Positions 31,652 to 40,562 of a stretch of 64,000 bases of DNA are shown in pieces (position 1 is the first letter of the stretch; the number at the start of each line of letters is the position of its first letter). This DNA is from Isochrysis galbana (taxonomy: Eukaryota; Haptophyta; Isochrysidales; Isochrysidaceae). Location: the NCBI GenBank assembly GCA_018136815.1, contig CM030932.1:1075350-1139349 (forward strand). Direction: 5' to 3'. Below the pieces are notes generated by a model. The model was not told the DNA's origin. It made no database searches and saw nothing but the letters and a program-made list of their open reading frames with translations. The position numbers and the translations under genes were made by a program.

Positions 31652-31935
31652 CTACCATGAGCCCCCCCGCGAGCACCGCCCGAAGGAGAGGCCCAGGAGC
31701 ACCACGTACGCGACGAGAACGGCGTCGCCTTGGCTCGGCATGAGGGCGCGTCCCGAGAGGGCCTGGTAGACGCCCACGCCGAGCACGGCGTAGCCCGTCC
31801 CCTTGTCCTTTGTGCACGACCCGCCACACGGCGCGGCGTATGGTGCGGGCGCAGGGCGTGCCGTGCACGAGCGCGTTGAGCGGCTACAGCAGAGCGAGGG
31901 CGAAGGCGACGATCCCGAGCGTGTGATGTGGGTGC
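31652..31935 (-). pseudogene. Cytochrome b561-like transmembrane fragment, broken
   Basis: On the minus strand HHTLGIVAFALALL, a TAG stop (31886-31884) where the family usually has Gln, PLNALVHG, RRAVWRVVHKG, and after a small insertion/frame shift GTGYAVLGVGVYQALSG. This spacing of His residues and helices is that of the b561 core of ferric-reductase/DOMON proteins (heme-binding electron carriers in membranes). The nonsense codon, the frame shift and loss of both ends make it a dead fragment. An R2 repeat follows at 31965. Confidence 0.5.
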
Positions 31936-31964
31936 GAGAAGTGGCGCCCTCGGGGCACCCACGC

Positions 31965-32200
31965 GCAACCTACTTTTATAAGTGGGGATCAATGGGGGCC
32001 TCGCGCCCCCCTCTCTCCATAGCGGACACCCCCCGGGGTGGGCCCGTACAATCAACCTCAGCCCCTGACCTCTGGCAGGGGCTGGGCAATCATCATCCTG
32101 GCCCAGACCCTTCGTGGGCGCGGGCCGCGACTCGCACTCCCACGCCCATACTGGGCCTGCCCTCGAGCTGACTCCCCCCCCTCCCCTGGTCGCCAGGCAT
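31965..32200 (+). repeat. Dispersed repeat R2, copy 3
   Basis: Starts cctacttttataagtgggg and carries gggcccgtacaatcaacc and the ggcaggggctgggcaatcatc block. Confidence 0.6.
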
Positions 32201-32763
32201 GCTGCGCACATACATGCGGTGCTGGCTCGTCAGATTACCAACTGGAACCTGCACTTTTGTACTTTAATGAGGGGGTCCTGCAAGTAGAACTTATACCGTC
32301 CACGTAGGGGTAGTTGCCGAAAAAACAACCAAACCTGAGGTTGCACCCTCTGAGGGGGAGGGCCGCGGTCCGAATTTGGTCTGTGGTCTGGCTGGTATGA
32401 CCCTGTTTCGCATCGCACATTGTGTATGCCCCCCTCCCATCCTCTTTGTCTGAACACCAATATTTGTCACAAGCCACAGCCACAGCGCCCACACACACAG
32501 ACAACACCCTGGGAAATCCCGGAGGCTACAGGGAGCTCCCTAGGGGCTGAAGCGAAAGGGGAGGGGGACACACACAGTGTGCCACAATCTTTTAAGACGA
32601 GAAGTGAAAGTGGTCACAGAGCGAGGTGAGTCACATGCACGCACCAAAGGATAGCTGTAGGCTAGAAAGCCGTAGACGGGGGTCTCTGCATGAGTTTGGG
32701 AATGGTAGGAAATGGATGCGAACGCTGGCCAGGGCGGGGGGGTAGGGTTGCCGGCAAACAAAG
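32201..32763. other. No recognisable gene
   Basis: Includes aacaaccaaacctgaggttg (about 32325), a short repeat also found inside the element at 16090. The rest is unassigned. Confidence 0.4.
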
Positions 32764-33513
32764 CTATTTCAAGTCCACCCCCCACTGTCGCGATCTTATC
32801 CACCAAGTCGGCGGGGGCCCGCGGCTCGGCTTCGGGCGCAAGCCTGCCTCGACCTGCCCCACGGAACTCGGACTTGGATCATCAGAACGCAAACTGCCTG
32901 AGGCAAGCAACGAGCCGCCGCGCTTCCTCGTGCCCCGACGAGAGAGGGCTGCACCTATGATGACCATGATGGCAAACAATCCACCGCCAGCGATCGTCTT
33001 CTCCTGGTCCGTGCGGAGCATCCAGACGGTGCCGTTTGTATCCTCGGGCGTATACATCAAACCACTCCCTTCCTCTGAAAATGGCGCTGTGGCGAACTCA
33101 CCACTCCCCATGTCAGCGTACTCAATGCCGCTATTGAAGTTAGTGCCATCACCAACACTGTTCGCAGGTGAGATAGCTTGAGCGGGAGTGGCGTCAAGCC
33201 CAGTACTATCTAGCGGCAAAATGTCGTCTTCCTGATAGCAGGGATTTCCTATGCCCATAGCCCAGTCAAACCAGGCGATCGGGTTCCACCACCACCACTC
33301 CCAGAGAGGGATCGATGAGCAGAGGTGCGGTGCCGAGGGCGGGCTGGGTGGCGCGGGCGGCATTCCGCCGGCCCGCCATGGGAGCGCGTCGATCGCGTCG
33401 ATCACGCGCGGATCGATAAAGTGCACCAGCTCATCCGACCACGAGCGCGGTGGAGGCCGCGCCTTTGCTAAGCCGAGGAAGAGCGGCAGTAGCGCCCACC
33501 GCGCCGCCGCCAT
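32764..33513 (-). CDS. Single-pass membrane protein of unknown function
   Basis: The frame is open from 33681, but the ATG at 33513 gives a good signal peptide (MAAARWALLPLFLGLAKA), so it is chosen: 249 residues. The luminal part contains a Trp-rich patch (PLWEWWWWNPIAWFDW) and a Pro-rich stretch. A single hydrophobic helix (IAGGGLFAIMVIIGAAL) is followed by RRGTRKRGG, so the topology is probably type I with a short basic, Ser/Pro-rich cytosolic tail. No family recognised. The gene has no visible introns. Confidence 0.55.
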   Translation of the reverse strand: MAAARWALLPLFLGLAKARPPPRSWSDELVHFIDPRVIDAIDALPWRAGGMPPAPPSPPSAPHLCSSIPLWEWWWWNPIAWFDWAMGIGNPCYQEDDILPLDSTGLDATPAQAISPANSVGDGTNFNSGIEYADMGSGEFATAPFSEEGSGLMYTPEDTNGTVWMLRTDQEKTIAGGGLFAIMVIIGAALSRRGTRKRGGSLLASGSLRSDDPSPSSVGQVEAGLRPKPSRGPPPTWWIRSRQWGVDLK

Positions 33514-33849
33514 TGATGGCCGCCACGCTTGCAGTTTGTATAACGATAGAAGAGGATTCCTTGCTGTGGGATCGTGGGATTCTCCCGTTCTTCCTCGAGT
33601 CGTACTCCTAGTGTATTCTTCGATGTGTGATATTGTGATACAGTACACAGGATCCTGAATCCTGGGTGTCCCTTGATACAATCTTGTCAGAGTCTGTGAG
33701 AGTCTGAGAAATTTGATATTCTGTGCAATTTTATGAGGTTTTCCGGAAAATTTTTGGTTTTTGGATTTTTTTGAGATTCGGTGAGATTAGTGTGAGATTT
33801 CTTATGAAAATTTGGTGAGACTTCTTGAGATTTTTGAGATTCTGTGATA
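33514..33849. other. 5' flank with (T)GAGATT-type imperfect repeats
   Basis: Between 33680 and 33849 the words tgagatt, gtgagact and gtctgagaa recur about ten times in A+T-rich DNA. No gene. Confidence 0.45.
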
Positions 33850-34103
33850 GGGCGGTCAAACAGGTTTTTTTGTGGATGAAAAAATACCATCTCGCATCTC
33901 AGAATTGAGGGTGTTTGAGGAATTATTTTTGGGTAGATCTAGAAGTAGAAAGTTCCCAATACCAATACACCCAACACCCAACTAGCACATACATATATCA
34001 TATAGTAGTATATACATATACGATATCCGGGGCTAATTAGTACCAGGACCCCCCCTTTATTTAGTCCCCACAACAAAACGTAATCGAATAATGACAAAAG
34101 ACA
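33850..34103 (-). mobile_element. Partial TA-flanked inverted-repeat element (right end)
   Basis: It begins TA-GGGCGGTCAAACAG at 33850 and, read on the minus strand, matches the last 200 bp of the element at 17641-19935, including gtcattattcgattacgttttg, ggggtcc and the ccgg/gatat segment. An A+T microsatellite-like insertion (atatatcatatagtagtatatac) sits near 34000. The other end is missing. Confidence 0.6.
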
Positions 34104-34129
34104 ACCTACTTTCTACTTTTATACTTTTA

Positions 34130-34245
34130 CTTTTATAAGTGGGTGGGGGTCAATGGGGGCCTCGCGCCCCCCTCACTCCATCGCGGACACCCCCCGGGGT
34201 GGGCCCGTACAATCAAACCCAGCCCCTGCCCTCTGGCAGGGGCTG
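34130..34245 (+). repeat. Dispersed repeat R2, copy 4 (5' part)
   Basis: Carries cttttataagtgggtgggggtcaatgggggcc through ctctggcaggggctgg and then switches abruptly to ankyrin-like sequence. Confidence 0.6.
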
Positions 34246-35190
34246 GATGCGCGCGACCGACACCAGAGGACGCCGCTGATGGCGGCGGTCGTGCGGTCGT
34301 GCGCTCGGCCGACGGCGAGTCGGTCCGCCTGCTGCTGCGCATGGGCGCCGAGCGCCGAGCCCAACGCGACCGACGCCCACGGGCGGACCGCGCTCATGCA
34401 CGGCGCGGAGAGCGGGGCGCTCGAGGGGACGCGCGCCCTGCTCGATTCGGGCGCGGTGGTCGACGTGGAGGCTCGCGACACAACGCCTTGGGTCGTAGCG
34501 CGCTCATGCTCGCGGCGGCCAACGGCCACGCGCAGCTGATGCGCGAGCTGCTCCACGCGGGCGCACGCCCCGAAGAGGTCGCCGAGCCGCACGACGACGA
34601 GTGCCGGCGCGTGCTCCGCGACGCGCGCAGGGCGCTCTGAAAGGAAAAAAAATAGTTCAATGTCACACTGTGACACTGTGACTGCCCCAATATGTTACAT
34701 GCCGCTGTCGGCTTCGGCGAACGGCGCTCATGAACGCCGCGCGCTACGGGTGACACCCCAGAACGGAACACGTCACAAACTTGCTCTTCTTGCGGAGGCG
34801 GACCAGCACGGGTACACGGCGCTGATGGCCACCGCCGCCAGCGCGTGCGCGGACGGCGGAGCGGTCGTCGCGATGCTGCTCAAGGCGCGCGCCGACCCGC
34901 ACCTTACGCTCGCAAGAAGAACTCCTGCACTTCCTGAGAAGTACTCATCCAGTGGCACCGCCAAACAAATACTCGTATTGTGCGAGGAGAGCCAGAGAAG
35001 TACTCATCCAGTGGCACCGCCAAACAAATACTCGTATTGTGCGAGGAGAGCCAGAGAAGTACTCATCCAGTGGCACCGCCAAACAAATACTCGTATTGTG
35101 CGAGGAGAGCCAGAGAAGTACTCATCCAGTGGCACCGCCAAACAAATACTCGTATTGTGCGAGGAGAGCCATGACGTGATCGTAGAATGA
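34246..35190 (+). pseudogene. Ankyrin-repeat gene remnant
   Basis: Ankyrin signatures appear in alternating frames: DRHQRTPLMAAV, then ADGESVRLLLRMGA in another frame, then DAHGRTALMHGAESGALEGT returning to the first, then LGRSALMLAAANGHAQLMRE with a stop at about 34640. A further repeat, ADQHGYTALMATAA...AVVAMLLKARADPH, lies at 34795-34905. At least three frame changes separate them, so no single protein is possible without splicing, for which good sites are lacking. The 3' part runs into a tandem repeat. Ankyrin repeats are generic protein-binding modules. Confidence 0.6.
34936..35171 (+). repeat. 59-bp tandem repeat, four copies
   Basis: gtactcatccagtggcaccg starts at 34941, 35000, 35059 and 35118 with near-perfect copies. 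As 59 is not divisible by three, each copy is read in a different frame and all remain open. Confidence 0.95.
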
Positions 35191-35282
35191 TGTGTTGAAT
35201 TCGTCTAGAAGAGTAAGCGGTCTGTTGGTCAGGAACCGCAGGCGTGGCTGCTAGGGCGGCATCTGTGGATATGGTGCCTGGC

Positions 35283-35474
35283 GTCAACATGTTGAGAGGT
35301 CAACTTGTTGAGAGGTCAACATGTTGAGAGGTCAACTTGTTGAGGGGTCAACATGTTGAGAGGTCAACTTGTTGAGAGGTCAACATGTTGAGAGGTCAAC
35401 TTGTTGAGGGGTCAACATGTTGAGAGGTCAACATGTTGAGAGGTCAACATGTTGAGAGGTCAACTTGTTGAGAT
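35283..35474. repeat. 16-bp tandem array with palindromic core, 12 copies
   Basis: Unit gtcaac(a/t)tgttgag(a/g)g. The version TCAACATGTTGA is a perfect 12-bp palindrome and alternates with TCAACTTGTTGA, which pairs imperfectly. A degenerate thirteenth unit follows. Confidence 0.95.
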
Positions 35475-35719
35475 GTGAACTTGTTCAGGTTGTCTGGCGA
35501 CGTGTTGTTCGTCGTTGTATCGCCTGTTGGTGACCTGCAGCCCCTGAGTACCCCCAAGCCCCGAGTCTTCCGAGTCATCCTTTCGAGTCTACGAGTCCCT
35601 ACGAGTCCCAAGTAACAAGTAAGCGGTATGCGGTATCTGCTCGCCGCGCCCTTTCTTACATCCTCCGTCCCTCCGATTCGCGTTCCGTGCCACTCTCCCG
35701 TCCATTCCACATATGCCCG
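35475..35719. other. No recognisable gene
   Basis: Contains cgagtc/acgagtccc short repeats near 35580-35610. Nothing else seen. Confidence 0.4.
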
Positions 35720-36280
35720 TCATTTGCCCTCCCCGTCCTCCCGATGAGCCCGTTCCGGGCTCCCCGGACGAACCGTGCGCCGCGCTAGCCGCCGGTGCGC
35801 CCTCGCGACTCGTTTCCGAAGAGGAAACGAGCCTCGCTCCGACAAGCTGGTGCCCTCCGCACCCCCATAGTGAGTGACCGGGCTAGCAACGCGCTCCAGC
35901 TCCTCCTTCTCCTCCTGCTTCTGCTCCTCAATCTCGATCTGCTCGTCTAGGTCGGCCACCCTCATCTCCTCCTCCTTCAGCTTCGCGCGCGCCTTTTCCA
36001 CCTCCCCCTGCCTGGCTGCCTTGTTGACCGCGGTGCCCAGCTTGGCCTCGCAGTCGACCACGCGCTTGCGCCCCTTGCTGAGCTGCACGAGGCGCTTCTC
36101 GCGCTTCTCGCGCAACGCGTCGAGCTTGGTGCTCCTATGCTGCCGTCCCGTGGGCGCCTCGCCTTCACCAGCTGGCTCCGGCTGGCTAAGCAGCTCGTCC
36201 GCGGGCCGCGGGCAGGGCCTCGTCCGCCATCGCTGGCGGGTAGCCAAAAGTTCATATAGCGAGGCGGCCCGAAAACCAAC
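35720..36280 (-). CDS. Coiled-coil protein fragment, unrecognised
   Basis: The minus frame, open from 36370 but lacking an early ATG, encodes a Lys/Glu/Arg-rich helical region: KLDALREKREKRLVQLSKGR, VEKARAKLKEEEMRVADLDE and QIEIEEQKQEEKEELERV, a clear long coiled coil, then a basic Arg-rich tail and stop at 35720. Flanking taactaaaaaatc and aacta words look like a repeat junction near 36310. It may be an exon of a host gene or a retroelement ORF; no family assigned. Confidence 0.35.
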   Translation of the reverse strand, partial: VGFRAASLYELLATRQRWRTRPCPRPADELLSQPEPAGEGEAPTGRQHRSTKLDALREKREKRLVQLSKGRKRVVDCEAKLGTAVNKAARQGEVEKARAKLKEEEMRVADLDEQIEIEEQKQEEKEELERVASPVTHYGGAEGTSLSERGSFPLRKRVARAHRRLARRTVRPGSPERAHREDGEGK

Positions 36281-36589
36281 AGCGCAATTTCCGCCGTTCC
36301 GGGAGATTTTAACTAATAACTGGCGCCGCGAGCTTTTTTTAACTAAAAAATCTTGTCTTGCAAAGGGCAAAGGGGGTTACGGCACAGAAATTTTCCCGCA
36401 CGCTCCTACTTTGTCACTATTAAGTTTCGCGTGCGTTTATGTGAATGTGCGTGCGCGTGAATGTACATCCGTCCAATGACACATCCGGAAGGGGAGACCC
36501 CACGAAGGACCCAAACTACGCCGTGGAACTCTGCGATATCGATATGCGACATCGCGACATTGATATCTAGAGTATATCGGGTCTCGGCG

Positions 36590-36706
36590 GAAGTGGTAGA
36601 GTAGAGCAGATTCAAGCTCCACGTTACTCCGGATACTTTAGAAGGTAAAGCTAGGGAGTGCGAAAATGCTCCCTGTGCGCTCGAGGCGCGGGAGTCGGGA
36701 GAGCGA

Positions 36707-36750
<44 letters not shown>

Positions 36751-36756
36751 CCCTCG
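36590..36756 (+). promoter_or_regulatory. Promoter/5' leader with (GA)n tract
   Basis: gtggtagagtagagcag at about 36592 carries the GTAGAGTAGA word shared by other host promoters. A pure (GA)n tract at about 36706-36749 ends a few bases before the ATG at 36757. Confidence 0.4.
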
Positions 36757-37500
36757 ATGGCGTGGCGATGCTTGCTAATGAGCCTCGCGGCTGTTGCAGT
36801 AGCTGGGCTTGGCCCTCGCGCGCAACTGCCCTCTGCAGCGAGGTCGTCTGCGCTGCGCTCCGCCGTCTTTCACTGCCGCCTCTGCGCGGGTGATGCTGCA
36901 GCAGCTGACGGCGCCAAACCGTTGAAGAGTTATGTCGAGGAGATCCGCAAGGGCAAGAGTGCGCTGCGCCGCGGCCTCAAGGCGGAAGGCGGCGTACTCT
37001 CCGAGGATGCGCTGGCGCTGGCTCTGGGCCTTTCTAAATTAAACCCGACCTCGCCTGATCCTGCCTCGGACGCGGACCTCTGGGAGGGAAAGGAGTTCAG
37101 ACTGCTCTCCTCGGCACTTCCCCTTCTTGGAGCACCACCTCCGCTCCGGCAGGGCGAGACGAAGCTGGCGCTTGAATCAGGCGCAGCGTCGTTGGAAATG
37201 GTTGTGTTCGAGGGTGCTGTCGGAGTCGCGGATTTACTAGGTAACGCAGCCCGTCCGATTGGGGATGATTTGCTGTGTACGCCAAGGTGATGTAGCACGC
37301 GTTTTTCTCGTCAGACATGACACCTAATTGAGCATATGTGTAGGTGTCGCTGATGGTCGAGACTCCGATTTTGCCGCCGCTCGTGCTGATCTACGGCTGC
37401 AAATAACATTCGAGAAACGTTCCAAGGACAGCTTGAACGTCAATGTTACCAAGGCAGGGCTCAGCGTCACTGGCCGTCCTGGTAATGCTGCAATGGCTGC
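36757..37500 (+). CDS. Plastid-lipid-associated (PAP/fibrillin-like) protein, interrupted by gap
   Basis: Exon 1 is 36757-37240 and exon 2 starts at 37344 (donor ctag|gtaacg, acceptor tgtag|g, phase 1), running into the gap at 37501. The N-terminus is a hydrophobic signal (CLLMSLAAVAVAGLG) plus an Ala/Ser/Arg-rich presequence, fitting import into a secondary plastid. The mature part has SYVEEIRKGKSALRRGLKAE and LSKLNPTSPDPASDADLWEG followed by FRLLSS, which resembles the fibrillin pattern of a helical N-terminus, 'LNPTP', then a weighted Trp/Leu-Tyr start of a lipocalin-like barrel. Exon 2 reads LRLQITFEKRSKDSLNVNV, compatible with a beta strand pair. Fibrillins coat plastid lipid bodies and thylakoid lipids. 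The family call is tentative. Confidence 0.45.
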
Positions 37501-37600
37501 NNNNNNNNNNNNNNNNNNNNNNNNNNNNNNNNNNNNNNNNNNNNNNNNNNNNNNNNNNNNNNNNNNNNNNNNNNNNNNNNNNNNNNNNNNNNNNNNNNNN
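37501..37600. other. Assembly gap (100 N)
   Basis: Exactly 100 undetermined bases, the usual placeholder for a scaffold join. The true distance is unknown, so the upstream gene may lose or gain exons here. Confidence 1.
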
Positions 37601-37949
37601 CCCGCACAACTGCCTGGTTGAGTTCACACCGATCGCGCCGAGATCTGGCCGAGATCTGTTTTGTCCCCTGCGCCGCCTGCGAGAAAAGGCGCTGTGGACT
37701 GTGGACTGTGGACGTGGACTCGCTGGGAAACTCGTGATAGGATGAAAAAACAATTCGCATGGCGTTGAGAGTCGCTGCCAGCATCCAGATCTTTACTTTC
37801 TACTTGATCCAGCGCTCTGCCGCCGCGTCTAGTAGTAAGTAGTCGAGATCTCGGTTCCCGCTGCTGGGGGGTCGCGCGAAAGAGCACGATCTTGGCCCGG
37901 GATATTTGATTTGGTCAAGGGCCATTCATTACGGAATGCGTACCTTCCC
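37601..37949. other. No recognisable gene after the gap
   Basis: Sequence after the gap does not continue the fibrillin-like frame in an obvious way. A ctgtggactgtggactgtgga micro-repeat lies at about 37690-37712. Confidence 0.4.
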
Positions 37950-38033
37950 CCCCTTCTCTCTCTCTCTCGGTCTCTCTCTTCTCTGTCTGTCTCTTCTCTC
38001 TCTCTCTTCTCTCTCTCTCCTCTCCCTCTCTCT

Positions 38034-38065
<32 letters not shown>

Positions 38066-38340
38066 TCTCTTTCCTCTCTCTCTCTCTCCTCTCTCTCTCT
38101 CTTCTCTCTCTCTCTGCATTTCTCCCTCCTCCCTCCCTCCCTCTTTCGCCGCCCTCTCTCTCCTCATTATTCTCTGTACTCATACCTCTCTCTCTCTCTC
38201 TCCCCCTCTCTCTTCCTCCCTCTCTCTCTCCTTCTTTCTCACTCCTCGCAGACTTTTCCCTCTCCCGGCGTTCCCCCCTCTTCTCTCTCCTTCTCTCCGC
38301 CCTCCCCCCCGGCCCCGACCTCCTCGCCGCCTGAGCTGCT
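37950..38340 (+). repeat. Polypyrimidine (CT-rich) tract upstream of the dioxygenase gene
   Basis: About 390 bp of almost pure C and T with tctctctcttctc units, ending about 60 bp before the ATG at 38404. It may be the promoter or 5' leader. Frames through it are artefacts. Confidence 0.9.
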
Positions 38341-38403
38341 CTCTCTCCTGAGGGCGAGCCCCCGCCTTTCTGTGGGCGAGACAGAGCCGTGCGGCGAGCA
38401 GCA

Positions 38404-39624
38404 ATGGTGCACACCAGCCTCACCGAAGACGAAATCACCCTCATCAGCCCTGAGAAGGGAGAGCCAGCCTCAGCTGAGGCGCTCAGCAAGTGGTGCTGCG
38501 CAAACCGTGAGCTGCTCAGCGGGCTCGTCTATGCCAAGGGCGGCGTACTGCTTCGCGGCTGGGAGCTACACAGCGTCAAACAGGCAGAGTCGCTCGTCTT
38601 CAACGCAATCGGCATGTCACAGATGCGGCCATACCCTCAGGCATTCTTGGACTTCTCGCTACGCGCCAAAAAGCTTGGGGTTCCGGCGGGCGGGATCACG
38701 CAGGAGAAGCTGTCGCGCGATGTGCCCGCCGCTCAAGAAGGTATCATGCAGACTCCTCACCAAGAGTTCGGGATTGGAGTATTCCGGCCGCGTTTTGTGA
38801 GCTTCTTTGTCAAGGTTGCGCCCCCTCGAGGCACCGGACCAACCGCACGCGTCTACCTGCCGGATGCTGTGCAGCGCCTCTCGCCTGAACTGCGAGATCT
38901 ATTGCGGACTCATGGCTGGTGGGTTGAACAAGCTGGTGTTATTCAGCCAAGTCTCTTGATTCATCCGGAGTCTGGGGCCGAGTGCCTTCAACTGTGGTGC
39001 TTTTCTCGAACGCTTGCACCCATTGCCTATGAGGCATATCTGCAAGTACGAGCCTCAGAGCGGCCCGATTTGCCGTTCGTTGAGTCGATTCCATATGACG
39101 GGAGGCCAAACTTTCCAATCACGCTCGTCTCAGCCGATGGCCGCAGCAAGTTCACCCTGCCGCGTGAGCAGGCACTCGAGTTATTTCGTGCAGTCTTTAG
39201 CACAATGAGCTTGTTGTATTGGGAGGCTGGCGACCTCTTCATTTTTGACAACATGCTTTACGGCCACATGCGGATGCCTGGCCCACCGCCTCGGTCATTG
39301 CATGCCCTCTTTGGTGACGAGGTTGACACGCGCGCTTACGCTGCTGCAGACGCTCCGGCTTGTGTTCTTGCGGCAGCGCGCCTAAAGGCCAAAGGATCGA
39401 TAGAACTGCTTCTTGAGCAGTCGGGCGCGCGAATGTGGCTACTGCGACTATTGTTGTGGATCCCCGACTGGCTATTCATATGGCTTGGCCGACATCTCTG
39501 GGTCAATGCTGGCGGCTACTCTCCGCAGAAGCAGAGCGATTCTCACAGGGATTGCGAATCGCTTAGCGAATCCATCCACCAACAGCTTGTTCCTTCCAAT
39601 TGTCAAGGTAGCATCAGCGAATGA
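38404..39624 (+). CDS. TauD/TfdA-type Fe(II)/2-oxoglutarate dioxygenase
   Basis: Intronless, 406 residues from ATG at 38404 (the frame upstream starts only at GTG). The enzyme class oxidises small molecules with iron, oxygen and 2-oxoglutarate; the relatives with this layout include clavaminate synthase-like and SyrP-like hydroxylases. Signs: GGVLLRGWEL near 47-55; the iron-binding TPHQEFG with His119 and Glu121 (an HxE variant of HxD); and WEAGDLFIFDNMLYGHMRMP with the distal His288 and Arg290 for 2-oxoglutarate. The C-terminal 75 residues are an extension with a hydrophobic helix (LLRLLLWIPDWLFIWLG), suggesting membrane attachment, which the soluble bacterial enzymes lack. Substrate unknown. 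No targeting peptide. Confidence 0.8.
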   Translation: MVHTSLTEDEITLISPEKGEPASAEALSKWCCANRELLSGLVYAKGGVLLRGWELHSVKQAESLVFNAIGMSQMRPYPQAFLDFSLRAKKLGVPAGGITQEKLSRDVPAAQEGIMQTPHQEFGIGVFRPRFVSFFVKVAPPRGTGPTARVYLPDAVQRLSPELRDLLRTHGWWVEQAGVIQPSLLIHPESGAECLQLWCFSRTLAPIAYEAYLQVRASERPDLPFVESIPYDGRPNFPITLVSADGRSKFTLPREQALELFRAVFSTMSLLYWEAGDLFIFDNMLYGHMRMPGPPPRSLHALFGDEVDTRAYAAADAPACVLAAARLKAKGSIELLLEQSGARMWLLRLLLWIPDWLFIWLGRHLWVNAGGYSPQKQSDSHRDCESLSESIHQQLVPSNCQGSISE

Positions 39625-40270
39625 GCTCAATCACTCAACTACCACTCCGAGCGTGATTCACAATGGGAACGCAATCGGAAACCGAACGGCCAATCAGGCA
39701 TGGAAATGATCGTGTTGGTGCTTCGTCGACGCACGCTAGATGCTTGCGAAATCGATTCATGTTACACCGCACCCTCACTAGGATCATAAGCATGGCCCTT
39801 GTCATGAGTTCGAGCAGGAGAAGTTGAATTTGGCGGCACTAACGCAAGCAATTTCCTCTCCATGGCGCATGGCTCCTCATCGTCAATGTCGATGTATCAC
39901 CGTGCTGTTTGCTCCAAAATTATGCTCTGTGCCTCATTCTTCGGCTTATTGAGGAAGCATTAGGTCAAGGATTGCACACCCAGAAGTGAATCTTTTCAAA
40001 ATCCTTAATATTCTTGCCTCGCGAGCGGCCTTGGGGTGATCAGGTCGCAGGCACGCCCATTCCCATCCTCATTCCCTCATCCTGCCTTACGGTTACTCCC
40101 CTTGTGCTCTACGTAGGATGGTTACACGAGAATGGCAGCCACCGTCCACACGAGGATAGACCGCATACACCATAGCAAAGATACCGATGCTTTTCAATGG
40201 CAGCAACATGGACCGTGCCCGGACCTATTTACGTTCAAAGCCGCGTCAGAGACCATCTCCCTGTTTTAGC
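39625..40270. other. No recognisable gene; A-run type repeat fragment
   Basis: About 39995-40120 (aatccttaatattcttgcctcgcg ... cttgtgctctacgtagg) resembles 59205-59330. It is likely LINE leader sequence. Confidence 0.45.
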
Positions 40271-40274
40271 GCTC

Positions 40275-40560
40275 TTCGAGACCCCGGGATACAAGCCAGG
40301 GTGAAACTTCGACAAACCGAAATAATTCATGAAAAAGGCGCGATGAAAACGATAGGATTGTTATTACAAACCGCCGGCCGAAAAATAGAAGATGGAGACA
40401 ACATAGAAGCCATATGGGCCGACACAAAAGAGAACATAGCCACATTCCTAAGGGAGGAAACGGCGGCGAGAACTAAGCCTACCATCCAGTCCGCGTTAGA
40501 AATGAAGGCCGCAAGGCTAAACATCCGCCTTGCGAAGCAAGGACCGGATGAGAGGCTCAT
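40275..40560 (+). CDS. LINE ORF2 fragment (linker before the RT domain)
   Basis: Within the frame 40187-40597 the segment RDPGIQARVKLRQTEIIHEK and IWADTKENIATFLREETAAR is helical and charged, like the region between endonuclease and RT in LINE ORF2. It is cut at about 40560 by the end of the minus-strand gag-like element. Confidence 0.4.
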
Positions 40561-40562
40561 GT

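Noticed and set aside
31402-32211. Minus-strand frame of 269 codons
   Set aside because: It runs through R2 and the broken b561-like fragment in the wrong phase for the latter.
35283-35474. CRISPR-like array
   Set aside because: Units are contiguous with no unique spacers, and the context is eukaryotic.
37829-38489. Long minus-strand Arg/Glu-rich frame and plus-strand Ser/Leu-rich frames
   Set aside because: They are translations of a CT/GA microsatellite; no ordinary composition and no start context.
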